Source: Bacillus sp. JCM 19041 (GTDB lineage Bacteria > Bacillota > Bacilli > Bacillales > Bacillaceae_D). Taken from it: a stretch of DNA of 58,731 nucleotides. Position numbers and translations under genes: made by a program. The stretch covers positions 1-58,731 of the forward strand of contig BAXC01000014.1 of assembly GCA_001310375.1 (NCBI GenBank), written 5' to 3'. Positions 46,962-57,828 of this stretch are shown piece after piece. Position 1 is the first letter of the stretch. Every line of letters starts with the position of its first letter. The notes under the pieces were generated by a model. The model did no database searches. It was not told the DNA's origin and saw nothing but the letters and a program-made list of their open reading frames with translations.

Positions 46962-48073
46962 TGTACGAGCGTATATGAAGGAGCAAGGAATGGATTTAGT
47001 GCTTGTCTTTAATCCTGACCACCAATATTTTCTGACCGGATTTAAAGCATTGATGTATTCCCGGCCAATCATCCTCGCAATAGGTGAGGATGAATCAACA
47101 TTTGTAATCCCAAGCCTTGAGGAAGCACATGCGAACCATGTCGCTCACGTGGATCGCTTGCATGTTTATTATGAATATGAAGTAGAGCAAGGTTTCACGT
47201 ATTATGTTGATGCGCTAAAACAGCTGATAAGGGGCCGCTTAATCAAGAAAGTCGGAACGGATAAGCAAACGTCTCCCATTGGTTTGCTAGAATCATTATT
47301 TAGCCCAACTGTTGAAATCGGTGATGTTTCTTCTTTTCTTGTTGAAGCACGTTTTTGCAAAGATGAAGAGGAAATTGAAGCGATTCGTGAATCAAGCCGA
47401 TGGATCAATAAAGCCGTTCAAGTGTCACTTGCGCATATTCAGAGTGGGATCAGTGAACTTGAGATTGATGAAAAGGGCAATTCGTACCTTTATCGTGAGA
47501 TCCGAAAGCTCATCCCGACGCGACGATTCAACTACTCGGCATGTCGCCTTCAGGTAAGGAACGAAGCATCATGCCCCATGTGTTTTCAAACGCGCGAAAA
47601 CTGCAAGACGGCGACGTGATGATTCATACGCGGCAAGTAGGCTTGAATGGATATCGGACCGAACTAGAGCGAACGGTTTTTATTGGCAAGCTACTTCCGA
47701 ACAAGAGCGTGCTTTCTCAGCAATGCTAGAAGCACAGCTTGCAGCGATTGACGCGTTGAAACCAGGTGTACGTGCTGGCGATGTTGATGACGTTGCACGC
47801 ACTATTTTAAAGCGAGAAGGATACGGTGAATATGCTGTCCATCGAACGGGGCATGGGATTGGTCTTAGCCCCCACGAGGAGCCTTATGTCCGTTTCGATA
47901 ATGATCTGATTCTTGAAAAAGGCATGGTTTTTACAATTGAACCTGGTATTTATATTCCGAACGTTGGTGGTTTCCGGCACTCGGACACAGTAGCTATAAC
48001 AGATGACGGTTGTGAATGGTTGACTGATTATCCAAATACGCTAGAGGCGCTTTGTTTTCCAGCAACAAAATAA
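46933..48073 (+). CDS. Xaa-Pro aminopeptidase, M24 family (two frameshifts)
   Basis: ATG 46933 lies inside the end of the symporter gene. Residues 1-150 form the N-terminal creatinase-like domain (LVLVFNPDHQYFLTGF). Metal ligands of the M24 pita-bread domain appear in MIHTRQVGLNGYRTELERT, HRTGHGIGLSPHEEPYV, VFTIEPGIYIP and GFRHSDTVAIT; the first ligand position reads T-R-Q in place of the usual D-x-G, so a non-canonical or inactive site is possible. Frames join with one base near 47525 and one near 47685 (GEATSEQERAFSAMLEAQ); ~381 residues. Operon with PucR and the symporter. Confidence 0.85.
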
Positions 48074-48081
48074 GCTATGTT

Positions 48082-48115
48082 AAAACCGGCACTTCCATTG
48101 GAGGTGCGGTTTTTG
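48082..48115. terminator. Bidirectional terminator
   Basis: AAAACCGGCAC / GTGCGGTTTT stem between the convergent peptidase and GH31 genes, A- and T-rich on both sides. Confidence 0.75.
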
Positions 48116-48117
48116 GT

Positions 48118-50431
48118 CTAAGTAGCAGGGAGTTCAATGGTCAGTCGTTTGCTACCTGATACCACGACACCAAGCTCATCCTCTGTCCACGACCCACCAT
48201 TGACATGAGATACATGTGTCACATTACGCAAGAGCCATTTGATGTTGCCTGTCGCGCCTTCCACTTCTAATTGCAGGGAGTGACCATCTCTTTTTGCACG
48301 TGCTTTGGCGGCAATGGTGCCATCTCCATGATGGATGATGCTTTCTGCTTGTTCGCCATCGCAGATTTCAAAGACATGAAACGTGACATCTTCACTATAC
48401 GCGTAATCGGCGGTTTGATCGTGGGCGCCTAAGGCAAGGATCGTGTTTTCGCGTACGAGCAACGGTAACGTCTCGTATCCATGCTGTTCATGATGCCATT
48501 TCTCACCGATAATCTGTTTGTTTGTCAGCAAATTGGTCCATCGTCCTTTCGGAGCGTAATAGCTTACAGAGCCTTTATCGTTGAAAATCGGTGCGACGAG
48601 CAAGCTTTCCCCAAGCATGTATTGACAGTCCAACGTGTGGCATGTTTTATCATCAATAAATTCGAGCAGCATCGGCCGCAGCATTGGCACACCTGTGTTG
48701 CTTGCATCTACGGATTGGGCAAACAAGTAGGGCATTAATTTGTTCTTCAGTTTTGTAAAAGCTCGTGTGATATCAACGGCCTCCTCATCATAAAGCCATG
48801 GCACTTTGTAATCGCCACTGCCGTGGTAGCGGCTATGTGAGGAAAGAAGCCCAAACTGGGTCCAACGTTTGTATAAGTCAGGTGTCGAGCCTGTTTCAAA
48901 TCCACCAATATCGTGGCTCCAATAGCCAAAACCAGCAAGTCCAAGTGAGAGGCCACCGCGCAGAGTTTCTGCCATAGACGCGTAAGTTGAAAAGCTGTCT
49001 CCGCCCCAATGAACGGGGAACTGTTGCCCCCCGGCTGTTGCGGAGCGGGCGAAAAGCACCGCCTCGTTTTTGCCAAGCCTTTTTTCGAGCAGATGATAGA
49101 CGGTTTCATTGTAAAGGTGCGTATAGTAGTTATGCATTTTCATTGGATCAGAACCGTCTGCGTAGACAACTTCCGTTGGAATCCGTTCGCCAAAGTCTGT
49201 TTTAAAACCATCCACACCCATATCAATTAACGAATCGAGTTTGTTTGTATACCACTTTTTTGCCTCGTCATTCGTAAAGTCGATGACGCCAAGCCAGGTT
49301 GCCATTTATCCCATTGCCAGACACTGCCATCCTGTCGTTTAAGCAAATAACCGTTTGCTTTTGCCTCGGCAAACAACGGTGATTTTTGCCCAATGTATGG
49401 ATTAATCCACACGCAAATGTTTAAGCCTTTTTCTTTGAGACTGGCTATCAGTCCTTTTGGGTCAGGGAACGTACGCTCATCCCATTCAAAATTGCACCAT
49501 TCAAACTCCTTCATCCATAGGCAGTCAAAGTGAAAGACATCAAACGGCAAATCCCGCTTTTTCATGCCATCAACAAAGGAATGGACGGTCTTTTCATCAT
49601 AGCTAGTCAAAAACGATGTGCTAAGCCAGAGACCAAACGACCATTTTGGTAAGAGAGGAGGTTTTCCAGTCAAGGTTGTGTAGTTGTTCAGCACGTCTTT
49701 TAACGTATCGCCTGACACGAGGAAATACTCGAGTTCTTCACCTGGTACACTAAATTGAGCTTTAGACACTTTTTCTGAAGCAAGCTCGAACGAGACCCGT
49801 TCAGAATGATTGACGAACACGCCATAGCCTTTGTTGCTCACGTAAAAGGGGATGTTTTTATAGGCTTGCTCACTTCCAGTGCCCCCGTCCTCATTCCAAC
49901 TATCGACCGTCTGTCCATTCTTTACAAATGGCGTAAACCGCTCACCAAGCCGTACACATATTCACCGACATCGATGGATAATTGTTCACGGACAAATGGC
50001 TGACCAGCATCATCGACAATATAGCTTAGACCTTGTTTTTCGCTTTTGGTCAATTGTTCGCCGGCACGGGCAAACGTCAAGTTCCAGTCGTTTTTGTCAA
50101 CAACGAGAGAAAGCTTGCCGCTTTGGAACCGGATTTCGTCTTCGTTATCGTCGATATGAAAGCTGCCTTTTTGGGCGTTTAATGAAAAGTGGGGACCACG
50201 GTCAACGCCGCCTATATGATGGACACTATGCACGCGAATGACGTCGTCCATCGGTGCGGACACTGTGACCGTCATCATGCCGCCGTCAAGTGTCATACCA
50301 GGATGATGAATTTTTTGGAATGGCCCATAGAGGGTTGCCTCCTCCTTCGTTTTGCGTACGTCATATACTTCTTGGGGAGCCTTGATTTCGTAGCCTTCTT
50401 GATTCATCCAACAGCCGTTGCTGAACTTCAT
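48118..50431 (-). CDS. yicI: GH31 alpha-xylosidase, YicI-like (two frameshifts)
   Basis: ATG 50431 with GAGGTGAAG upstream. Three frames join after adding one G at ~49942 ([15 protein letters not shown]) and one G at ~49303 ([16 protein letters not shown]), giving ~771 residues. The catalytic nucleophile Asp is in [15 protein letters not shown] and the acid/base Asp in [16 protein letters not shown] with IP is the wording of YicI-type alpha-xylosidases, which release xylose from the non-reducing end of xyloglucan oligosaccharides. No signal peptide, so cytoplasmic. Divergent from the GH42 gene across a region with a CcpA-like site. Confidence 0.9.
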
Positions 50432-50451
50432 ATTCTTCACCTCATTTTTAT

Positions 50452-50465
50452 GGATAGCGCTTACA
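50452..50465. promoter_or_regulatory. Candidate cre site in the GH31/GH42 divergent region
   Basis: GGATAGCGCTTACA: right half perfect for TGNAANCGNTNNCA, two mismatches in the left half. The remaining bases to 50666 show no clear gene. Confidence 0.4.
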
Positions 50466-50666
50466 TTATTGTGTGTCGCGACTAATCGTACAGAAGATAA
50501 AAAGCAAGCGCAAGCATGGCTAGAGGAGAGAAGTATGGGCGTTTTCGCGAAAGTATGGGTGTATTCATCGATGCGGACCTGCAATTTGTACATGAAAAGT
50601 GCACTGATTTTTCTCTATAACAGCGAAGCGGTCATGCACTACACTTACAAAGAGGGAGGTATTCAG

Positions 50667-52669
50667 ATGAAGAAAATGGCTTATGGTGGTGACTACAACC
50701 CAGAGCAGTGGGAGAGCACTGTCTGGAATCAAGATATGAAGTTGATGAAGCAAGCGCAGATGAATATGGCGACAGTGAACGTTTTTTCGTGGGCATTGCT
50801 ACAACGAGATGAAACGACGTATGATTTTAGTCAACTAGATGAAATCATGGACATGCTCGCTGAAAATGGTATTCAAGCTTGTTTGGCGACTGGTACAGCG
50901 ATGTACCAGCGTGGATGGCAAAAGCGTATCCGGACATTTTGCGGGTTGATTTTGATGGACGCAAACGCAAATATGGTTTAAGGCATAATGCCTGCCCGAA
51001 TAGCCCGTCTTATCGTCTGTTTGCGATCAAGCTTGTTGAAAAGTTGGCAAACCGATACAAGAGCCATCCAGCCCTTGCCCTTTGGCATGTGTCAAATGAA
51101 TATGGCGGCGACTGTTATTGCGAGCGTTGCGAAGCGGCATTTCGCGTTTGGTTAAAAGAAAAATACGGTTCGCTCGAGAAGCTAAATGAGGCGTGGAATA
51201 CAAGCTTTTGGAGCCATACTTTTTACGCGTGGGATGAAATCGTTGCGCCAAACAATTTAAGTGAACATCTAGGGAGCGAGACATTTACAGCATTCCAAGG
51301 GATTTCGCTTGATTATAAGCGGTTTAATTCGGATAGCCTGCTTGCTTGTTACCGAATGGAATACGATATTTTGAAAGCGTATACACGGAAGGTGCCTATT
51401 ACAACAAATATGATGGGCGCTTATAAACCACTCGATTACCAGAAGTGGGCGAAGTATATTGATGTAATCTCTTGGGATAATTACCCGTCCGTTGAGACGC
51501 CTGTTAGCGAAGTAGCGATGCATCATGATTTGATGCGTGGTTTAAAAAGTGGGCAACCGTTTATGTTGATGGAACAAACGCCAAGCGTAACGAATTGGCA
51601 ACCATATAATGCATTAAAGCGTCCAGGAGTGATGCGGCTGCAAAGTTATCAAGCAATTGCGAGAGGCGCCGATGCCATTCTGTTTTTCCAAATAAGGCGC
51701 TCAATTGGCGCTTGCGAGAAGTTTCACGGCGCTTTAATTGATCATGTTGGGCACGGGGAGACGCGTGTGTTTCGCGAGTGTGCGTCTTTTGGCGATGAAC
51801 TAAGCCAGCTTAGCGATACGTTGCTCGATTCACAGGTGTTGGCAGAAGTGGCGATTGTGTTTGATTGGGATAATTGGTGGGCACTTGAGCTCTCAAGCGG
51901 GCCAAGCCGCGATTTATCTTACACAAAAGAAGTTTGGAAATATTACGATGCATTTTACCGAAAACACATCACCGTTGATTTTGTTAGCGTCGATGAAGCG
52001 TTGGAACGATATAAAGTGGTTGTTGCGCCCGTTCTCTATATGACAAAGCCTGGATTTGCTGAAAAAGTGAAACGGTTTGTTGAACGAGGCGGGACTTTTG
52101 TGACGACTTTTTTCAGCGGCATTGTCGATGACCGCGATCTTGTTATCCGTGGTGGTTATCCAGGGGAACTTCGGGAGCTCCTTGGTATTTGGGTGGAAGA
52201 GATTGATGCGTTGCCACCAGGTGTAGAAAATGAAATCGTTTGGGCAGGTAAAGGCCACTATACGTGTTCATTGCTTTGCGATTTGCTTCATCCAGAAGGA
52301 GCGGAAATCAAAGCTGTTTATGGGAATGATTTTTACAAAGGTATGCCGGCGCTTACATGCAATCGTTTTGGAGAGGGCAAGGCTTGGTATGTGGCAACAA
52401 GTGGAGAAGCGGGATTTTTAGAAGAGCTTGTTGCTAACATCGCTACTGATGTTGGTCTAGCGTCTATCTTTGGCGGGGAAATCCCAGCAGAAGTTGAAGC
52501 GACAGAACGGATCAAAGGGGGAATGAGCTATGTTTTCTTGTTAAACCATTCTACAGAAGAGCAATCGATTCGGTTTCGTGGAAGACATCTTAATATGCTG
52601 ACGAACATCATAGGGAGCCATATTGTATTGGAGCCCAAGGGTGTGGCCATTCTTAGAAAGGCAGATTGA
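50667..52669 (+). CDS. GH42 beta-galactosidase (frameshifted)
   Basis: ATG 50667 follows GAGGGAGGT. MAYGGDYNPEQW is the GH42 opening; the acid/base Glu is in ALWHVSNEYG followed by zinc-site cysteines CYCERC, and the nucleophile Glu is in PFMLMEQTPSVTNWQ. The frames join with one base near 50900 (SVPAWMAKAYPDILRVD), ~667 residues. The three domains (barrel, trimerisation Rossmann-like part with VVVAPVLYMTKPGFAEKVK, small beta domain) are complete. No signal peptide: it removes galactose from imported oligosaccharides in the cytoplasm. Confidence 0.93.
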
Positions 52670-52696
52670 CCACTAAGGTAAAGGAGCTGTTGACCG

Positions 52697-54351
52697 ATGA
52701 AAATCAGATCTCTTTTCACAATGGTAGGTGTATTGCTTTTGCTTGTGGTCCCTGTAAAGGCAGAAACAGGGGCGATCTCTCCGCAAAGTGTAGTTGAGAA
52801 TATGGGGGCAGGCTGGAACCTTGGCAATACATTAGATGCGATTCCAACTGAAGGTTCATGGAACAACCCGCCGGTGCGAGAAGAAACGTTTGATGATATT
52901 AAAGAAGCCGGCTTTGAAAGTGTGCGGATTCCCGTTACATGGACGGACCATATGGGACCCGCACCAAACTATGTGGTTGAAGACGCATGGATGGATCGAG
53001 TTGAACAAGTTGTTGATTGGGCAATGGATCGGGATTTTTATGTTGTTTTAAATGTCCATCACGATTCCTGGCAATGGCTGATATGAGTGATCCTTCTAAT
53101 AGAGAAGTGAAGAAAGAAAAATTGGATTTGCTGTGGCAACAAATTGCTGAACGATTTAAAGATAAAGACGAAAAGCTTTTGTTTGAAGTATTGAATGAAC
53201 CAGCAGGTGAGGGTTCGGAAGAGGAAATCGCTGAAATTGCTCGTCATTACAATGATATTAATGAGCGTGTGCTTGATGTGATCCGGTCTTCAGGCGGCGA
53301 AAATGGAACACGAAATGTGCTTTTGCCAGGTGTACTAACAAACATTGATTATACAATCGATTATTTCGAAGTGCCAACAGACGACCACATCATTTTAACG
53401 GTGCACAACTATGATCCATGGGATTTTGTATCCAATTGGTGGGGCAAAACGAGCTGGGGTTCCCCAGGTGAGCTTACCTATTTTGATGAATTATTTGGTC
53501 GTCTTAATCAACGATTTCCTAATTTGCCTGTCGTCATTGGCGAGTATGGAACGCTTGCCACAAATGAAAAGCGATCGAAATGGCTTTACCATGATACCTT
53601 TGTCCGAGCGGCTGCAAGCTATGGCATGGCAACGATGTGGTGGGATAATGGCGCTGATCAATTTGATCGGAATGCCCGTGTTTTCCGAGATCCGATTGTG
53701 AAGGACATCATTATCCATGCGAGCGAAGATACCGCGAATGCGATTCTTGGAAAAGCATCGACCTACCTTCAAGAGAATGAACCAGTTGGGGAAGTTGATA
53801 TCGAGATTGCATACAATGGCCAGTCATTAAATAACATCACAGACTCGAATGGGTCGCTAGAAGAAGGAACGGACTATGTAATGACTTCGGACGGCATCCA
53901 GCTCCTCCCTTCTTACTTGGAAGCATTGCCGACTCATTTAGGTGAAGTGGAATCGGTTGTTTTTGGATTTACTGGAGGTGCAGACCAGACGCTTTCGTTT
54001 ATCCGTTACAATACGCCAGACGTGCAAACAACCGAATTGCTCATTGATGAGGCAGCAATGACTGATGCAAAGGTGCCTGTATCGTTTAACGGCACAACGT
54101 TGGCAACGGTGAAAGCAATGAATTTGGTCAATGGTGAAGAAGCAATGCCTGTGAAAGACGAGTGGACGGTTAACTTGCCAGAAGATCAGCAAGGTCGGCT
54201 TAATGAAGGAAGCGACTTCTGGGTTGATGAGGAATCCGTCTATCTTTCAAAAGATGTCTTAAATCAAGTAAATGGTGAGGCTATGTTTACGCTTGAATTT
54301 TGGCCAAGGGAACGACAAACAAATGTCGAGCTCTTGGTTCGGAGAAAATGA
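52697..54351 (+). CDS. Secreted GH5 endoglucanase/xyloglucanase with CBM_X2 and CBM46-like domains (frameshifted)
   Basis: RBS AAAGGAGCTG. Signal peptide KIRSLFTMVGVLLLLVVPVKA. The barrel starts ENMGAGWNLGNTLDA, wording of subfamily GH5_4; catalytic acid/base Glu in LFEVLNEPAG and nucleophile Glu in PVVIGEYG. The frames join at WQWL-DMSDPSNREVK by one base near 53083. After residue ~330 comes an Ig-like CBM_X2 domain (VDIEIAYNGQSLNNI, LEEGTDYVMTSDGIQLLPSYL) and then a related C-terminal module (VPVSFNGTTLATVKAMN) that may be CBM46, the order of B. halodurans Cel5B. It would cut xyloglucan or mixed glucan outside the cell. Confidence 0.9.
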
Positions 54352-54366
54352 GTTAAAATAAAGTAA

Positions 54367-54398
54367 AAGGAGGCGGAGGTGATTTATCCGCCTTTTTG
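54367..54398 (+). terminator. Terminator after the GH5 gene
   Basis: AGGCGG / CCGCCT stem with T5. Confidence 0.75.
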
Positions 54399-54455
54399 GG
54401 TTTCAAGTATAATGGAATTTAAAATGAAAGCGCAAACAAAAAAGGGGCTCCGAGC

Positions 54456-56259
54456 ATGAAGCTGATTTTTCGCCAAACAATTTCTGCGAAAATCAAGGAT
54501 ATGAACATCCGTAACAAGTTAATCTTGCTGTTCCTTGCTGGTGTGGTTATTCCAATAACGGTTGTTGGCTTGTTTTTGACAAATGAATTAAAGGCAAATG
54601 CCGTGAAAGACGCCGAGGAACAAGCAGAAATGAATGTCGAACGGGTGAAACAACGGATTGATGAAGTGTTAAAAGGACCAATAACGGTCGCGAACCATCT
54701 ACAGTTTGATGAGCGATTGAGCGATCTTGTCAACACAACGTATGGAAGTGGTTTTGACGTGTTTCAAGCTTATCGCTCCTATCCTGATATGGATTACCAT
54801 CTTGAAAACCATCCAGAAATTGACACAATTCGTTTATATGTGGACAATCCAACGTTGTTAAACAATTGGGCGATTATTCCCGTAGAAAACAAAATGAAAA
54901 TGACCAATTGGTATGAGAAAGCGAAAGCGGACGTCGGTTTTCACCAATGGCATTATTTACAAGATGAAACCCAAGACAATAAATTTTATTTGAGCTTAAT
55001 GAAGCGAATCAATTTCATTGAATATGGTACGTTTGGGCTTTTAATTATTACGATTGATCCTGATCAGCTACAGACGATTATGCAACAAGAGACACACCAG
55101 ACAGTCGTTGTAGATGAAATGCATTCAATTGTTTCATCTTCCGATTTAGGCTTGGTTGGTGAAAGTCTTGAAACCATTTTTGAGGTTGGTGGTCATTTTG
55201 AGGAGGATGCTTTTTTTGAAAGCAAATTAAACGGTGAACTTGTGCATTTAATGGCGACAAGCTTATTTCCAGATTTAAGTCAAAATGAACTTCGGATTGT
55301 CTCGATGGTAAATACGAATGAGATTGTAGGGGATGCTCACCGACTTAGCCGCTTTGGGGTGCTCGTAACTGGTATGGGCATTGCTTTTGCGCTGTTCTTG
55401 ATTATGTGGTTTTCTTGGGGATACGTAAACCGGCTCTCAGAGCTCAGTGCAACAATGAACAATGTCTCTAAAGGTGATTTGAATGCCAAGGTGGACATTA
55501 AAGGAAACGATGAGCTTGGTCAAATAGCCGTTCAATTTAATCGAATGATTGAACAGTTAAGCTTCTCACTTGCTCAAGTGCTTGAAGCAAATGAACAAAA
55601 GAATTTGCTTGAACGAAAGCAAGATGAAATGAAGTTTAAAATGATGGCAAGCCAGATTAATCCCCATTTCTTATTTAATACTTTAGAGTCAATTCGAATG
55701 CGTGCGCTTATAAGTGAAGAGAAAGAAATCGCTGGGCTGTTAAGCAACTTGGTAAGTTACTCCGCAAGAGCTTGGAAGTGGAAAGCAATTTCATTTCACT
55801 GGATGAGGAGCTGGAAATCGTTCGTAGTTATTTAGATATTCAATCGTTTCGTTATGGGAACCGGTTTGTCTATAAGATCGATCGTGACTCTTCGGTCGGT
55901 CAACAACTCATACTGCCTTTAACAATCCAGCCGCTTGTAGAAAATGCTGTGTCACACGGTCTTGAAAAAAAAGGTGATGGGGGATGGTCAAGATATCGGT
56001 CAAGTGGTGCGAAGCTGGTATTTTAATAAAAGTGAGTGATAACGGTGCGGGTATGGAAGAGGCGCGTGAGGAGGAAGTGCAAAGAATGATCAATGACCCT
56101 ATGGAGCGTCCTGACAACAGAATCGGTTTAAGGAATGTTCATCAACGATTGAAGATGCGCTACCAAACTAATGGACTGATTATTCAAACGAGAGCAAATG
56201 AGGGGACAACCATTTGTTATTTTATTCCAATCGTAAAAGGGCGAAAGGAGGAGGAGTAG
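54456..56259 (+). CDS. YesM-type sensor histidine kinase (two frameshifts)
   Basis: Two membrane helices (about residues 22-45 and 300-325) bracket a large extracytoplasmic sensor. HAMP follows (LSATMNNVSKGDLNAKVDIKGNDELGQ), then the His_kinase motif with phospho-acceptor His in SQINPHFLFNTLESIRM, and an HATPase (PLVENAVSHGLEKKG, VSDNGAGM). Frames join with one base near 55758 (YLRKSLEVESNFISLDEELE) and one G added to G5 at 55979-55983 (GGMVKISVKW), ~602 residues. It pairs with the next gene and should sense an extracellular oligosaccharide. Confidence 0.92.
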
Positions 56260-56260
56260 G

Positions 56261-57742
56261 ATGTATAAAGTACTTATTGCGGATGATGAGTGGATGATTC
56301 GTGAGGGGGTAAAAAGACTAATTCCTTGGGAGGAATATGGATTTGAGATTATTGGACTAGCAAGCAATGGACAAGAAGCATTAGATTTATATAGGGAGAT
56401 GATGCCTGATTTGATTGTGAGCGATATCCGAATGCCGATTATGGATGGACTTGCGCTGATCAAGAAAATAAGGGCGGAAAATGATACTGTCGATTTCCTT
56501 GTGTTAAGCGGTTATGCTGACTTTCATTATGCGAAACAAGCAATTGGGCAACGAGTTGCTGGTTACTTGCTCAAGCCATTAGATGAGGATGAGCTAATTG
56601 GTTATATTAAAACGATTGCTTCAGAGTTAAAGCAAAAAGAGAGAGCGAGCAAAATGCGCGAGCGAAGTCTGCAAATGGAGAGAGAGGAACTTGTTTTGAA
56701 GCTTGTTCACCAAGAAAGAAACTGGAAGGAATTGGAATTCGAATGGGAGCGTCTAGGCTTATACGCAGCTGGGTATCAAGTTTTGCTTCTAGATACTGAA
56801 ATAACGAATCTACAAATCATACGTGCAAAACTGAACCAACTCTCTGTCTCTTTTACAACTGGTCGTTTATCCGGTTTGGTCTTATGTTACACGGCTAGCC
56901 ATGTCTCAAAAAGAAACTGGGAAAACATTTTGTTAGCTTCATTACCCGAAGGTGTTAAATGTGGGCTTGGGAAACGTGTAACAAAATATCAAGCTATTTA
57001 TTCTTCATACAAGTCAGCAGAAAAACGATTAGCGCTTGCGTTTTATGCAAGGGAGATGTTCGTGCTAGACGATGCAATTCCAACGATTGAAGAGAGGATA
57101 AAGTCAATTGCTGTGTTTGAAGAGCGTCTTTTTCTTGCCCTTGATATGGGCGATATAGCAGCGGCTAAACAAACGATTCATGCCTTTGTGGATGAAATGG
57201 AAGAACGGGTGCTCGACGAGGAAAAGTTGAAGAATCGGACAATAAGTATGATGATGAACGTTGTGCATCGATTGATCGCAACAAGCTCTCTTCCAAAAGT
57301 ATGGGCTAAAAAAGGGTATGAAGGAGCAGAGAAAGTTCAGGAGACTAGCCACATTCAACATTTTCGTAACCTACTGGTGGAATGGTGTTCCCAACTTGGT
57401 GGGCAAATGGCTGTCCCAAGTACAGATGCAGCTGTGAAAAAGATGAAAGCGATTATGCATCATCGGTACAATGAATCGCTCCGGTTGGATACACTCTCTT
57501 CCCTTCTTAACTACAATAGTGCTTATCTAGGCAAACTGTTTAAACAAGAGACTGGCGATTATTTTAATACGTATTTGGACAAAGTTCGCATTGAAAAGGG
57601 CAAGGAACTGTTAAACGAAGGATATAAAGTCTATGAAACTGCTGAAAAAATTGGTTATGCCAATGTTGATTATTTCCACCGTAAGTTTAAAAAGTACACA
57701 GGCGAATCTCCTTCAGCTTTTAGAAAGAAACGCCAGAGTTAA
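56261..57742 (+). CDS. YesN-type AraC-family response regulator
   Basis: 493 residues, intact, 1 base after the kinase. N-terminal receiver with phospho-acceptor Asp in LIVSDIRMPIMDG (~residue 54) and Lys in YLLKPLDEDEL; a middle linker; C-terminal AraC double HTH (LDTLSSLLNYNSAYLGKLFKQETGDYFNTYL and VYETAEKIGYANVDYFHRKFKKYTGESPSAFRK). With the YesM-like kinase it should activate the sugar ABC transporter and glycosidase genes around it. Confidence 0.95.
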   Translation: MYKVLIADDEWMIREGVKRLIPWEEYGFEIIGLASNGQEALDLYREMMPDLIVSDIRMPIMDGLALIKKIRAENDTVDFLVLSGYADFHYAKQAIGQRVAGYLLKPLDEDELIGYIKTIASELKQKERASKMRERSLQMEREELVLKLVHQERNWKELEFEWERLGLYAAGYQVLLLDTEITNLQIIRAKLNQLSVSFTTGRLSGLVLCYTASHVSKRNWENILLASLPEGVKCGLGKRVTKYQAIYSSYKSAEKRLALAFYAREMFVLDDAIPTIEERIKSIAVFEERLFLALDMGDIAAAKQTIHAFVDEMEERVLDEEKLKNRTISMMMNVVHRLIATSSLPKVWAKKGYEGAEKVQETSHIQHFRNLLVEWCSQLGGQMAVPSTDAAVKKMKAIMHHRYNESLRLDTLSSLLNYNSAYLGKLFKQETGDYFNTYLDKVRIEKGKELLNEGYKVYETAEKIGYANVDYFHRKFKKYTGESPSAFRKKRQS

Positions 57743-57828
57743 AATTTTGATCTGATTTCTCATTTAATTACTCATGTATTCGCTTTAAGGTCGTCCCGTT
57801 AAGATAGAGCTAAGGAGGCGGGGGTGAA

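Noticed and set aside
49806-50241. Plus-strand frames opposite the GH31 gene
   Set aside because: Shadows of a high-scoring coding strand; composition rich in Arg/Ser/Cys typical of antisense frames.
50418-50666. N-terminal extension of the GH42 frame
   Set aside because: No ribosome site at the upstream start, whereas ATG 50667 follows GAGGGAGGT and matches the family N terminus.
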